NCBI GenBank assembly: GCA_947311845.1
Contig: CAMZMU010000035.1
Span: forward strand, 3,729,726-3,793,725
Length of the DNA stretch: 64,000 nucleotides
Reading direction: 5' to 3'
Source of the DNA: Poa pratensis
Taxonomy: Eukaryota > Streptophyta > Magnoliopsida > Poales > Poaceae
Each line of letters opens with the position of its first letter. Position 1 is the stretch's first letter. The translations under genes and the position numbers were made by a program. Positions 10,900-22,710 of this stretch are shown here, piece by piece. The notes under the pieces were generated by a model. It saw nothing but the letters and a program-made list of their open reading frames with translations, was not told where the DNA came from and ran no database searches.

Positions 10900-11460
10900 C
10901 TATAAATGCCGTTGAACTAGAGCACAATCGTCCAAACGTTTGCCCAACGCGACGTATACACAGTCCATTCCATAGCACTCTTCTACTGGATGTAAGTGCA
11001 TCCTACATCTACATCTCGAGCCCTGCTAGTCCGTCGAGTTGAGCCAAAAAATGTGGGCATGATTGTTCCTCCGTGATTCGCTTCACTTCCACGATACGAT
11101 TTTCCATGCCGGCGATCGACATGATAAAGACTAATCCTCCATGAGAAGTAGCGATCAACAGCAACTGCTAGCAACAGTAGTACCTCGTAATTTCTTCCAT
11201 CTTAATTGAAGACATTAGATAGGAGTAGCACTGTGGCAAAGAGATTTCCTTCGATTTTTTTAATCTATCTATCGTTTCTGGCTGGAGTTTGGTGTGGAGA
11301 AAATGCTTTCTCGTGGCCATCAGAGAGAAAGATCCGGAGGCGCCATCGCAGCACAGCACACCACGTACTGCCCGTGAGAGATTTCTCTAGATCGAGCAAA
11401 ATTCCAAGCCTTGCCATGTCGATCAATTCCAACTTCCAAGATTTGTTTGTGTCTTAGCAG
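10900..11460. repeat. Block X, copy 2
   Basis: Similar to 15000-15480 on the same strand and to 3180-3350 plus 6122-6310 on the opposite strand. It lacks the MITE present in copy 1, so the uninterrupted ancestral site can be read around 11215-11225. No gene is seen. Confidence 0.65.
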
Positions 11461-12825
11461 CGAAGGAAAGAATCATATGTACATAGTATGGATTTTGTGT
11501 CGGGCCAAAAAATAAACGATGAGGGAAATTTGTCATTTCAGGATCCAAATCATAAACCAATCGACATGAGTGGTAATTTCTTAGCAGCAGAGTGAAATGT
11601 AGCTCACCGCCTACCGCTATGGTGTCGGTTCTAGCCCTAGAAGTTACGCATGCAGGCGGACGTCCGCCGAGTCAAAGTTTTTGTCCGCCTTGCTTCCGTG
11701 TTTCACCCATTTGCTAACAGGCCCGTGATTCGTACAAAAAGTGTTTAGCAGAGTGAAATGTCTGCCTGCATCACCACCACGCTACAAGGGGCCCCGTTGT
11801 ATGTTTGCAAATGTCGCAGCCGCCGCCACGTCCTGCAGCCTCTTCGGCGGATCACCCATAAGAGTCGATCCTCGCATATATTACCGAACAAGTTGGGAGG
11901 ATGTGAGATGTAGGCACGTGCAGTAGAAAATTAAGTACTCTTGATTTGGACTATATTTTGACTGTTTTTATACGTCGTGTTGCTATATCGTTTCGACGTT
12001 TATGCCGAGTTCAGCATCATTTATAGCACCACGTACGGTGACTGAACCTGGATTCTGGAGGCGGACAAGTCGACTGGAGAATTAATAAGAAGCTTTTGTT
12101 TTTCCAGGCCACTTAACAACGAAAGCTTCTTATTAATTATCTACAGTGAGAGAAATTTGCAAAAAACGGCCACAATTGGGGGAAAGTTGTGCAGACACAT
12201 ACAATTTCATGCGGTTAATGGTGGTTGTTTTTCTACGTTGCAACTGCCACCTTTGCCCCAATTATGATAAAAAAATTCAACGATCTCCTACGGTTAAGAG
12301 ATGTAAATTAAGCCCATGGACTGTGATGCATATGCAAACATTAACAGCGACCAGTACTTGCGTTCACAATCCTTGCAAGATTCTTGCATGCGTCGTAACA
12401 GATAGATTGCGACGAAACAGCGAACTATTTGGCCAATGTTACCTCAACGTCGAGATTGCAACAGAGTCGATCAATTAGTGAAGAAAAGTGTGAACCGATT
12501 GTCCATCCAGGCCTTAACTCGAGGCTAGATTTTCTAGCGGGGTGACGAGGATATGCCAACAAATCTAGGCGCCGTCACCGTCGGAATGGTCCGGAGGTGG
12601 CCGGGAGTCCGGGACCCATTCCGTTCGCCGCAGCGAAGCTGAAGTAAAACGTGCGTGCGAACACTAGCTACTTGACACTTGTGAAGTAACGTCACAACTG
12701 CTGAATGACCCAGTGATTTTTTTACGCCCATTCGGTATGCTTTCACCGTTGCCGGGATCTCCCGTTTATGTCCATGCGCAACGCAACAAAACTACAGAGA
12801 CAGGTGCCTGGATGGTGTTCGTCCA
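11461..12825. other. Upstream region of HSP20 copy B, with a foldback
   Basis: Gene-free. 11915-12070 matches 6320-6450. At 12079-12138 the arms AATTAATAAGAAGCTTTT and GAAAGCTTCTTATTAATT form an inverted repeat with a spacer of about 24 bases. 12340-12640 matches the distal upstream region of HSP20 copy A. Confidence 0.5.
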
Positions 12826-12831
12826 TATATA
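12826..12831 (+). promoter_or_regulatory. TATA box of HSP20 copy B
   Basis: CATATATAGCC, identical to the element before copy A, lies about 100 bases before the start codon at 12932. Confidence 0.6.
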
Positions 12832-12931
12832 GCCACCGCGTGTCTCGCCATTAGCTCCAAGCAGCAGCATCGTCAAAAGAAACCAGCTCCCTACCATTTC
12901 CAAGAAGCTAAAGCAATCTAGCTTTGCTAGG

Positions 12932-13422
12932 ATGTCTCTGGTGATGAGGCTCTTCGACACGCTGTCCCTGGACGCGTGGAGGAGCCCTTTCAGCAGCATC
13001 TTCGGCACGCCGGCGGGCGCCGACGCGTGGCTGGCCAGCGACACCACGGCGTTCGCCGGACCTACATCGAATCCCGGGAGACGGCGGAGGCGTACGTGTT
13101 CAGCGCGCGCCTCCCGGCGGGGGTCACAAAGGAGGAGGTCACGGTGGAGGTGGAGGAGGAGGGCCACGTGCTGGTCATCGGCGGCCAGCGCAGCGTGCGC
13201 AGGGAGGCCAGGACGGACGAGGTGCGGGGCCGCAGCGTGATCGAGCGCAGCTCCGCGTCCTTCGGCAGGTTCTGCCTGCCCGAGGACGCTGCTGTGGGGC
13301 AGGTCAGGGCCGCCATGGACGATGGTGGGGAGCTCGTCGTCACCGTGCCTAGGGTGGGAGCTGCGATGGCGGTGCTGCCAGAGCCGGCCTTGGCCATCGA
13401 GGTCGAGGCTAGCCCGTGCTGA
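12932..13422 (+). pseudogene. Small heat-shock protein (HSP20), copy B, frameshifted
   Basis: The paralogue of the 7764-8261 gene. It starts identically ([20 protein letters not shown]) and stays in frame to about 13058, then loses one base: copy A has GCCCAGACC where copy B has GCCGGACC. The rest of the alpha-crystallin domain continues in another frame to a stop at 13420-13422 ([20 protein letters not shown], then [20 protein letters not shown] and GELVVTVPR). Other differences from copy A are whole codons, including loss of one F in the SFFG loop, so the coding frame was under constraint until recently. Read as it stands it would give a truncated, scrambled protein. A single-base assembly error cannot be excluded. 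Confidence 0.85.
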
Positions 13423-14999
13423 TCATGCACGCGGACGCCGGCTTTGGTAGTAAGTTGCTACTGTGATCTGCATGGCCTGACCAGAAATTGTGGTGCTCGC
13501 TGTGGGTAGTTCCATCCGATCTGTGGATTGTTTTCGAATGAGCTGCATGCATGGCATGTAACAGCAATATGCATGTTTGTTTGTATTACTACTTGTCAAC
13601 TCTAGTGTTTTGCATCGCAAAGAAAAAATAACTGGTGTTTGGCGATCAAATTTTAATGAAGATCAACAAGCTTGAATGTCTCAGTCATTCTGGGCAAGGT
13701 GGTTAATATATGAGCTGAAGTACATGCTAAAACTCTTGATTCATATTTTGGGTCTTCCTCACACAGACAAGAAGATACTTAATTTTGACTCTGAAAAGTT
13801 CAGATGCATCAAGCATCTCGTGGACAACAGCGAGCTGGTTGGTCGGCCGGTTCGTTGGTGATGCATCTCGTGGAGAGAGTGGCAGGGCAGGTCGGCAGCA
13901 CCAGAAGGGCGAGTTTGCGATCTGGTTTAGGTATTCCATCATTGCAACCACCACCGCGTACACGTATTGTATTTGTACGGCAGGTCGACGGCCAAGATAT
14001 TTGTCTTCCCGCGAATAATGCCCCGTACCAAACATCAGTCTGGGCCGTTTCGGTTGATGGGAAGCCCAAGCCCGAAACCAAAAATGGGGTTGTGGTGTGG
14101 TGGGCTGTTACTAAATACCTTGTTCTAAAAAAAAAAACTAAATACCTATAAAATTGTTCTAAAAAAAATAACCTATGAAATATACCTGGTCTAGGCGACA
14201 TGGGCTAATCACGGTATCTGCTATCCGACCCTCCCCTCCCCTCCCCTCCCCTCCGGCGACCAGGCTCCGTCATTCTTCCGCCTCTTTCCTCCCCGGCACC
14301 ATCGTCGACCGAATCGCTGTTCTCCTCGCACGTGGTCAGCACGCTGTCATGCGCCTTGTCTCGCCGCACTACTACAAGCTCCTCCTATGTTGATCCGGTG
14401 TCGCCCCGGCCATCCCTCTAAGTACATTGATTGGCCACGTCTTCTCATAGCCATCATGCCCCTCCTCCGAACCCTAAGATTCTTCCTCCTACATCAGCAT
14501 GTCTCTAGCTCGGTCTAGTCTCATCTTCACCTTCGCCACTACAAGCAATTGCGGCTTCACTGGCTCCAGCTCAATGGATTTGCTGTGGCCGCCATACCCT
14601 GCTCTCTCGATTAGGTTTGGTGTACGGAGAAAGAACAATAAAAAATAATAGGAAAAGGGGTAAGGAAATGAGAAGAGTACATGCGCATTTCTTATATGGG
14701 CCACAACCAGTTGCGCTTATCGTCGTGGCATGGAGATTGCGCTCCACTGGGCACACAGAGGCATGCTGCATAGAGCTCCGTCGGCAATTCACTCGCCACT
14801 TACACTTGAGTAGAAATGTTTGGTTGTGTGTATTCCATGAACATTGTTGATACGACAGGGAAAGTTTTCTTCGGTGGCGGCGGGTTCCGTGAGGGACCCG
14901 AGAGGCTGGATTAGGCTGGTTAAAAAAAGCTTCCTATTAATTTTTTAGTAAGGAAAATATATTTCTGCTGTACTGGAGCTCAAGTTTATATGTGATGTA
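13423..14999. other. 3' flank of HSP20 copy B and unclassified sequence
   Basis: 13690-13930 matches the 3' flank of HSP20 copy A on the opposite strand. 14110-14175 holds a local duplication of ACTAAATACCT with A-rich runs. A (CCCCT)n tract lies at about 14228-14257. The remainder to 15000 shows no gene that I recognise. Confidence 0.4.
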
Positions 15000-15500
15000 A
15001 ATATTGTTGAACTGTTTAGAACACAATCGACCAACCAAGTCTCTGTCCAGCACGATGCGGACGTATGAACTGTCAAATGTTACTCCAGTCCAGACTGGTT
15101 AATTTTTCTACCACACGCACCTGTGCATCCAACATTTCCCTATCTAGCCAAAAATGTGGGCGCGATTGTTCGTTCATCCGACTTCCGACGGGACGTTAAT
15201 TATACATCCGTGATTCGCTTCACTTCCTAATACGACTTCCGTGCTGGAGGAACATTTTGGGCCACGCAAAATTTCCCAAGGACATGTTGTAGACCAGTGA
15301 TCTTGGACGACAAGTGCCGATCAACGGCAACTGCTGGTATAGTAGCATCTGGAGGTGCCATCACGGCACAGCGTAGCACGTACTGCTTGTGAGAGATTTT
15401 TCCAGATCGAACAAAATTCCAAGTCTCGTGGCTGCTACACGCGAAGAAAATATATATCCATGGCGCACGTCTATCAGTTCCAGGATTCCTTTGTGTCTTA
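15000..15500. repeat. Block X, copy 3
   Basis: Similar to 10900-11460 in the same orientation (for example GTGATTCGCTTCACTTCC near 15211 and GAGAGATTTTTCCAGATCGA near 15391). Together with copy 2 it brackets HSP20 copy B. Confidence 0.6.
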
Positions 15501-15598
15501 TCGGCCAAGGAAGGGAAGAAAGTTGCCTAATCATCAAGAGAAGTCGTAGCAATAATATTGAAAAAAATCCATTGGCTTGAACAAGTAAGAGACTATTC

Positions 15599-16437
15599 AT
15601 GTGAGTGCTCACAAGACAGCGCGTCCACCTTATCCCTTCGCTACAGTGGAGAGGAGGCGATAAGGGAGGCGACCGCGTAGCTTCGGGTCTCGCCGGTGAT
15701 TCTGCTGCTCCCCTCTGCCTCCGGCCGCCGTTCTGGCGCTGTGAGGCAGGGGGAGCTCCGGTGGTCGCCGTGCTTGTATAGTACTGGTCTAGGTGTGCGT
15801 GTAGTCTCTCGCCGGCATCGAGACGGTGGCGATGGCGGCGGTGTTTGTGTTCTGGTCCTCCCCCTCTGTTCCCCGTTCGGTGGTGACGCCGGAGAGGCTG
15901 TGGAGGTTAGTTCGGTGCTCTACTCCTTCCTTGTTTCTCCGGCCGGCCGTGGCGGCGAGGGGAGAAACTGGGGGTGGTTGCTGCTCCGTTTTGGTGGTTC
16001 TGGTGGAGGTGGTCTTCGTCTTCAACATGTCTGCTCCGGCCGGCCTTGGCGGCGAGGGGAGCGGCGTTTGGAGGTGGTCGGGGGCTGGCGGTGGTTGACC
16101 TGGACGACGGCGTGTCGGCTGGAAGTTGGGCGGAAGCGGGGAGTTGGCGCTGTGGCCGTGCTCGTTCAGCGCCTCTCAGTTCCGTCGCTCGGCGGCGGAC
16201 GGCTCTTGCGGTCGTCTACAAGCTGTGGTGGCGCTCTCTCCCCACCGGCGTGCGGTTCGGCGGCGCTGCCGTCGTCTAGGTGCTTGGGGCGAGTTGTGGA
16301 TCCGTTTGCGTTCTCTTCCCGGTGGCTTAGGGTGCTCTGTGCACTTTTCTGGGTTTCTTTGTAATTTTGTGTTTCTTTGGGACCTGTTTGTAAAAGTGTG
16401 AGCCTCCTTTATTTATGAATCGGATCCTTCCTCAAAA
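15599..16437 (+). mobile_element. GC-rich retroposon with a 16-base target duplication
   Basis: Bounded by the exact repeat AAGTAAGAGACTATTC at 15583-15598 and 16438-16453, with an A run just before the right copy. The 839-base body is GC-rich and has a 222-codon plus frame (15696-16364) of low-complexity valine/glycine/arginine/serine composition with no known domain. The 3' end reads TTTATTTATGAATCGGATCC before the tail. It is most likely a non-autonomous LINE derivative. Confidence 0.8.
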
Positions 16438-16453
16438 AAGTAAGAGACTATTC

Positions 16454-18969
16454 TTTTTCCACACAAAATCGTACTCCATTATACCATTGAGATAACCGAA
16501 TAAAGATGAGCTAGCGTCTATCTGCAAACAAGGAAATAAAAAGTTTGATCTTACCTGGACCATCCGCTGTCGTGTGGTTTACCTGGGCCGATCTTCTCTG
16601 GACCATTGTCGCTGACCGTGTTGGCTCATGATTCCCCCAACGAAATAACCAATCGATGGATTGATTAGTGTCTCCCAAATCCTGGGCTCCTGGCCCCCTT
16701 CTGTAAAAACAGAAATTAGGTTGACCACTCGAGCAGCCAGCAACAGGCTACAGTACGGGAGCGTCCTACCGGATGTATAGATTGTTACATGGATATTGGA
16801 AAAATCACGAAGAATCCCTCGTTGCTGCGAAATTCTTAGTTTCCTGAAATCTGGCCTCTGAACAGTTTTAAAAAATCGTCACGGGACCGCTCCAAGATGA
16901 CGTCGATCAAAGTCTCAACATGAAAGTCGTGGGAAATTTCAAGGCAAATACTATGATATACTGAACGTCCCGATCCGAGTTTGTATGCGACTTGTGGACC
17001 CAATTTACCCAAGGTCCAGTATTGCACCACAGGGATTCCGAAAGTGGATGACTAGATTGACTTAACTATTTCCACACTTGATGGATTCGACTATGATCCG
17101 AGTTCGTATGCGACTTGTGGACCCAATTTACCAAAGGTCCAGTATTTCACCACGGGATTCCGAAAGTGGATGACTAAATTGACTTTAACTATTTCCACAC
17201 TTGATGGATTTGACTATGATTGGGCGCTATGACTTACGAGGATAGAGGGAAGAACTAGAAAGCTTCTAGAGTTGCCCAATAGCTTTTGGATTAACGGGGG
17301 CATGAACCGGTGGCCAAGATACAAAGCCCAAGTCTATATAACGAGCGCAAACCCTAGTTTTCTAGGAAGCCGCCCATTGTCACGAATGGTGGCAACGGCG
17401 TCCTCCTCTAAAATTATGGTTTCCCCTCTTTATATAGACTTGGCATTGCATCTTGACCATTCGAGCCATGCTCCTTTGATCCAAATGCTTTTGGGATCCT
17501 CTAGAACCTTCCTAGATTTTCCCTCTGTCCCCATGAGTCATAGGGTCAAACCATGCTTGGAGCCATCAAGTATGATAAGAGTTAGAATCAATCCCGTCAC
17601 CCAGTTTCAAAACCCCATGATGCAGTACTGAACCTTCGGTAATTTGGGCCCACCGGTCCCATAAGAAGTCGGTTTTGGACGTTTAGTGTATCAACATCTT
17701 ATTATGTTTGACGTCATCCTTGGACGGGCCCGTGACGATCTGTGACAAATGTCATGGAGGGATAGATATTAGTAAATTCTGAATTTTACCCCAAGCAAGG
17801 TCTGCTTTGTGATTTGTCAAATAGTCATGTAATTGCTACACATCAAACTGAAAAACGAGTTTTGTGCAATTTTACCACTGTTAATAGATTAGTCCCAATA
17901 AGTACATAAATTTGCCAAAATGTAGTGGATAGTAATATAACATACATTAATATACATAGATACGTTTCCGACCTGTCATCAATCACACCACTTAATTCAC
18001 TCCAACATGTACACTGCACCTGCTACTATTACATCCTATAAATTGGCTAGATCTAGCATCAAAAACAGAGTAAATAATAGGAATCTATAAATATTTCACA
18101 ATCAACCGTAGCAAAGAAAATTCATCTCAGAACTAAAGATCCACTATTAAACATTCGTTAGTGTTACCGTGATCATAGTAGGCTCTCATACAATATTTAA
18201 TCATCGGATCAAGTAGAGAGATAGATTACAAGTTTATAAAAAAATAAGAACATCTACAAAAACAATATTAATATCAAGATACAGCATAAAAGATATTTTC
18301 ATACTGTCCATTCAATATTGTAAATGTTAATAATTTCTTCTTATACTTGGTCAAATTTTATAACATGTAACTTTATCTTACTTTATAAGCCTTATTATTT
18401 TTAAAGTAGCTAAGATTTTTTTTTGCATGGTCATAGACATTACAATGTTATGCATTGGGAAATCTAGCTTACCAACAACCAAGAGATGACAACATTTGAT
18501 ATAAGTAGTATCATGCAAATCTTTTTTTCACCTGTGTATGATCCAAATTTTACATGGAGCAGAATGACCTTCAGGAACCCGGTAACATGCTTAATCTAAT
18601 AAGCAAGTGACTATAATCTAGCAATTATCAATGAAAAAAAGTTATAAAGCATGTCAATATCATACAGAAATTCAAAGTTCTCGTAACAACAAATTTAACA
18701 ATGAAAACGGATCGTTGCATAGGGGTTTAAAGGTAGAAAATTCATGCTTAATAATTGGAGGATCATTGCATACATTGCTAGAGAGAGAGTGAGATGCCTC
18801 ACAAAGTAAAGGCTTATAAAGCGGTGCTGCCGAGTCTTTTCTTTCCTGCACATAATTGAAGATACAGAAAAAACATTGCGAGATAGATATAGGCACCCAG
18901 CAAAATCTTGGGAAAAATGCCATGGCCGATACAGCAAATTTCGAGCGAGTTTCAATATTAGCTAAATAC
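16454..18969. other. Unclassified, partly repeat-derived sequence
   Basis: No gene is recognised. 16800-17660 has the look of an old LTR or other repeat and includes the 123-base tandem duplication listed separately. 17700-18960 is strongly AT-rich with no frame longer than about 120 codons. Confidence 0.3.
16972..17217. repeat. Two-copy tandem repeat, 123-base period
   Basis: Copy 1 begins at 16972 and copy 2 at 17095, both with GATCCGAGTT. They share CTTGTGGACCCAATTTACC and ATTTCCACACTTGATGGATT and differ by a few substitutions and small indels. Confidence 0.85.
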
Positions 18970-19299
18970 GTAGGGCCGGCTTTGACCCCAGGCGACGACC
19001 TTGTGTGACGCACAAGGGCCCATGTTTGGGAGGGGCCCATCACAACATATGTACCCTACTGTTGTTCTTATATGGGCTGGAATAAATTATAAGTTGTAAA
19101 AGGCCCAGCTCAATAGGGCATCGGGAGAGGAGGAAAAGCAACGCGTTTACTTCAGGTTTCAGTGTTTTTGTACTTTGAAACATTTCGTACTTCATTATTT
19201 TTGTAATTTGGATTTAAGTGTTTTTTGTACTTTAGGTTCCAATATTTTTGTACTTCCAATATTTTTGTACTTCGTAATTTTTGTACTTTTGGATATCAG
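18970..19299. other. Spacer before the hAT composite
   Basis: Begins with GGGCCGGCTTTGACC, which resembles one end of a hAT-like repeat, but no partner end was found. 19150-19290 is a degenerate TTTTTGTACTT-type simple repeat. Confidence 0.3.
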
Positions 19300-19586
19300 C
19301 ACTGGCGGAGCTTAGTAGGGGCCAAACCGGTCCATGGCCCGCCCAGGTTTTTGACCGAACATTACTACTAGGCATGAGAGGCCCAGCCCAGCGGGAGGCC
19401 CCAAGCATGCCCTTTCTGCTGCCTCACAAATGGGAGCACCTATACATCGACCTGTGCGACGATAATCCACGTCGCACACCTCCGATCGAGCTTCGCCGTT
19501 TTCCTGGGCCGGCCCACTAATTCTTCTAGTACGGAGAAAAAGTAGGAAAATAGGAGGGCACCGGTGAGATTCGAACTCGAAACCAC

Positions 19587-21159
19587 TGATACGTCTCAAA
19601 CGTATCTATAATTTTTGATGTTCCATGCTGTTATTATATCAATTGCTACATGTTTTGGCTACACTTTATATCATTTTTATGCATTTTCTGGGACTAACCT
19701 ATTAACAAGATGCCACAGTGCCAGTTCCCTGTTTTCTGCTGTTTTTGGTTTCAGAAAATATATTAAGAAAATATTCTCGGAATTGGACGAAACAAAAGAC
19801 ATCGTCAATAATATCACGAGGAGATCACGGAGTCCAAAGGGGAGTCGGAGCAGACCCACCAGGGGGCCACGCCACACTAGGGCGCGGCCCAAGGTGGGCC
19901 CGCGCCCCCTATGGCGTGGTGGCCCCCTCGGCCACCGACGCCGCCTCTTCGCCTATATATTCTCCGCGACGCGAAAACCCTAGGACGGTCGATCATATTC
20001 CACGAAAAGTTCCGTCGCGGCCGTCATCGTCAATCTCAGATCGGAGGAGTTCTGAAGCTCTTCCCGGCACCCTGCCGGAGGGGAGATCATCACCGGAGGG
20101 CTCTACATCACCATGCCTGCCTCCGGAGTGATGCGTGAGTAGTCCACCCCTGGACTACGGGTCCATAGCAGTAGCTAGATGGTTGTCTCTCTACCTTGTG
20201 CCTCCATGTTTAGATCTTGTGAGCTGCCTAACATGATCAAGATCATCTTATTATAATGCTAGATGTTGTGTTTGCTGGGATCCGATGAATATTGATACCA
20301 TGTTTATTCAAGTTGTTTATCTATGTGCTCTTGATCTTGCATGCTCTCCGTTGCTAGTAGATGCTTTGGCCAAGTAGATGCTTGTGACTCCAAGAGGGGG
20401 TATTTATGCTCGATAGTGGGTTCAGTCTCTAGATATCTGGATCAGTGACAGAAAGGTCTAAGATGGTAGATGTGATGTTGTTACTAGGGATAAAACATTG
20501 GTGCAGTGTCCAAGGGCACTTGTATTGATTACATTACATACTTTACTTCATGCAATAATCTGTTGTTAGCAACTTAATACTGAATAGGATGCGGATGCTG
20601 CCTTGAAGGTGGATTATTTAGGCATAGATGATGTTGGAATAACGGTCTATGTACTTTGTTGTAATGCCCAACTAGATTTCATAGTAGACATCTTGGCATG
20701 TATTGCTTTGTTATGCCCTCTCTATTTGTCAATTGCCCAGTTGTAATTTGTTTGCCCAACATGCTAGTTATCTGTTCTGAGAGAGACACCGCTAGTGAAC
20801 TGTGGACCCTGGTCCAATTTCCTCATACTGTTTACACAACCTGCTGCAATCATCTGTTTCCTGTTACTTGCTGTTTTTCCTGCTGTTTTCCACACCATAC
20901 GTTTAACTCTTTGTTTCTGCAAGACCGGAGAGATTGACAACCTCTCTGTTTCGTGTTGGGCAAAGTTCTGGTTTGTGTCTGTGCAGATTCCACGTTGGTG
21001 CAAGCTCCCTAGCGCCAGGGGGAGTCAACATCAACAACCTTCCAATTGATCGTCAAGTCCTACTGGTCCGATTAAACCTTGGGTAGATTATTCAAGGGAA
21101 AACTTACTGCTGTCTACATCATAACCTTCCTCTTGGGGTTCACCAACACGTAGCCATCA
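19587..21159 (+). mobile_element. Gypsy-type LTR, single copy
   Basis: Begins TGATACGTCTCAAACGTATC and ends ...GTAGCCATCA, with TG/CA borders. A plausible TATA box (CCTATATATT, 19951-19960) lies in it. It is followed by a primer-binding site but by no recognisable gag-pol or second LTR. It appears to be the 5' LTR of an Athila/Sukkula-like element whose remainder is lost. Confidence 0.65.
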
Positions 21160-21169
21160 AGCTGTTTTC

Positions 21170-21187
21170 TGGCGCCGTTGCCGAGGA
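21170..21187 (+). other. Primer-binding site complementary to tRNA-Asp
   Basis: TGGCGCCGTTGCCGAGGA is complementary, with one mismatch, to the 3' end of plant tRNA-Asp including CCA. It lies 10 bases after the LTR end. This supports the 5' LTR orientation. Confidence 0.72.
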
Positions 21188-21369
21188 AGTACTCATCATC
21201 ACCATCATCATCATGCTCAAATACTCTCCCGTCAACCAGGCACCAACCACTACCCACGTGACCAGTGTGCGCAACCACTGGGCTGCTCTATCGTTGGTGT
21301 GAATGTTTCGTTATCCACTCTTTTATTGTTTTCAGTTTCCTATTTTCACTTATTTTTCTGTTTTCTTTT

Positions 21370-22560
21370 TTTAATTTTTTCGTTTGAACGAAACTTCTTT
21401 GAACGATTTTAAAAAGTAAAAAAAGGTCTATGAACGGAAATTATGTTTGAATTTTTTTTAAACTGAACCAAAAAATACTCTTTGAAGGAAAATAATTTTT
21501 GAACGATTTTGGAAAAGTGAACAAAAAATGTATTTGAACGGAAACTATTTTTAAACTATTTTAAAAGGCGAACAAAAAAAGTCTATGAATGAAAATTATT
21601 TTTGAACGATTTTCAAAAATGTGAACAAAAATAGGTATTTGAACGGAAATTATTATTGAACGATTTTCAAAAAAGTGAACAAAATAGGTATTTGAACGGA
21701 AATTATTTTTTAACGATTTTCAAAAGGTGAACAAAACAGGTATTTGAATGGAAAATATTTTTGAACGATTTTAAAAGGCGAACAGAAAAAGTCTGTGAAC
21801 GGAATTATTTTTGAACGATTTTCAAAAAGTGATCAAAATAGGTATTTGAATGGAAATTATTTTTGAACGATTTTAAAAGGCGAACAGAAAAAGTCTGTGA
21901 ATGGAAATTATTTTTTAACGATTTTTCAAAAAAGTGAACAAAATAGGTATTTGAATGGAAACTATTTTTGAACGATTTTAAAAGTCGAACAGAAAAAGTC
22001 TGTGAACAGAAATTATTTTTGAACGATTTTCAAAAAAGTGAACAAAATAGGTATTTGAACGGGAACTATTTTTGAACGATTTTAAAAGTCGAACAGAAAA
22101 CGTCTACAAACCAAAATTATTTTTGAATGATTTTCAAAAAGTGAACAAAAAATATGTATTTCAACAGAAATTATTTTTGAACGATTTTAAAAGGCAGACA
22201 GAAAAATTCTATGAACGAAAATTATTTTTGACCGATTTTCAAAAAAACCGTTGAAAGGAATTTGGTCTTGAACGATTTTTGAAAAACCCATTGAACGAAA
22301 TTTGGTCTTGATCGATATTTGAAAATTCCGTTGAAAGGAATTTGGTCTTGAACGATATTAAAGAATACATCATTTTCAAAATGAACCATTTTCAAAATTA
22401 ACCATATTAAAGATAAACTATTTTCAAAATGAACCATTTTCAAATGAACCATTTCAAAATGAACCATTTTCAAAATAACCATTTTAAAAAATCGTAACCA
22501 TTTTCATAAATATCTTATTTCAAAATATGAACCATAAATATCTTATTTTCGAAAATTAGC
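21370..22560. repeat. AT-rich minisatellite built on GAACGATTTT
   Basis: Roughly 50-55-base monomers alternate between two types, one with GAACGATTTTCAAAAAGTGA and AATAGGTATTTGAACGG, the other with TTTTAAAAGGCGAACAGAAA and AGTCTGTGAACGG. After about 22240 the unit shortens to ACCATTTTCAAAATGA-type repeats and then to an A-rich tail. The apparent frames across it are repeat artefacts. Confidence 0.85.
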
Positions 22561-22710
22561 GAAAATAAAAAACATAAAATAAATAAAAAGAAAAGAAGTG
22601 AAACAAAAAACGGATAAAAAAAGAAAGGGATTTACTATGTAGCAGGCGCCTTATGATTAGCTTAACTGTACGCAGGCCGGAGGGAGAGAAACGCTCCCAT
22701 GCATGCATAA

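Noticed and set aside
10421..10978. 185-codon minus-strand frame
   Set aside because: It crosses from a retroposon end into block X copy 2, and the composition follows GC-rich repeat DNA.
15696..16364. 222-codon plus-strand frame as a gene
   Set aside because: It lies entirely inside a retroposon with target duplications and has no recognisable domain.
18970..19020. hAT terminus GGGCCGGCTTTGACC
   Set aside because: No matching inverted end or 8-base target duplication was found nearby.
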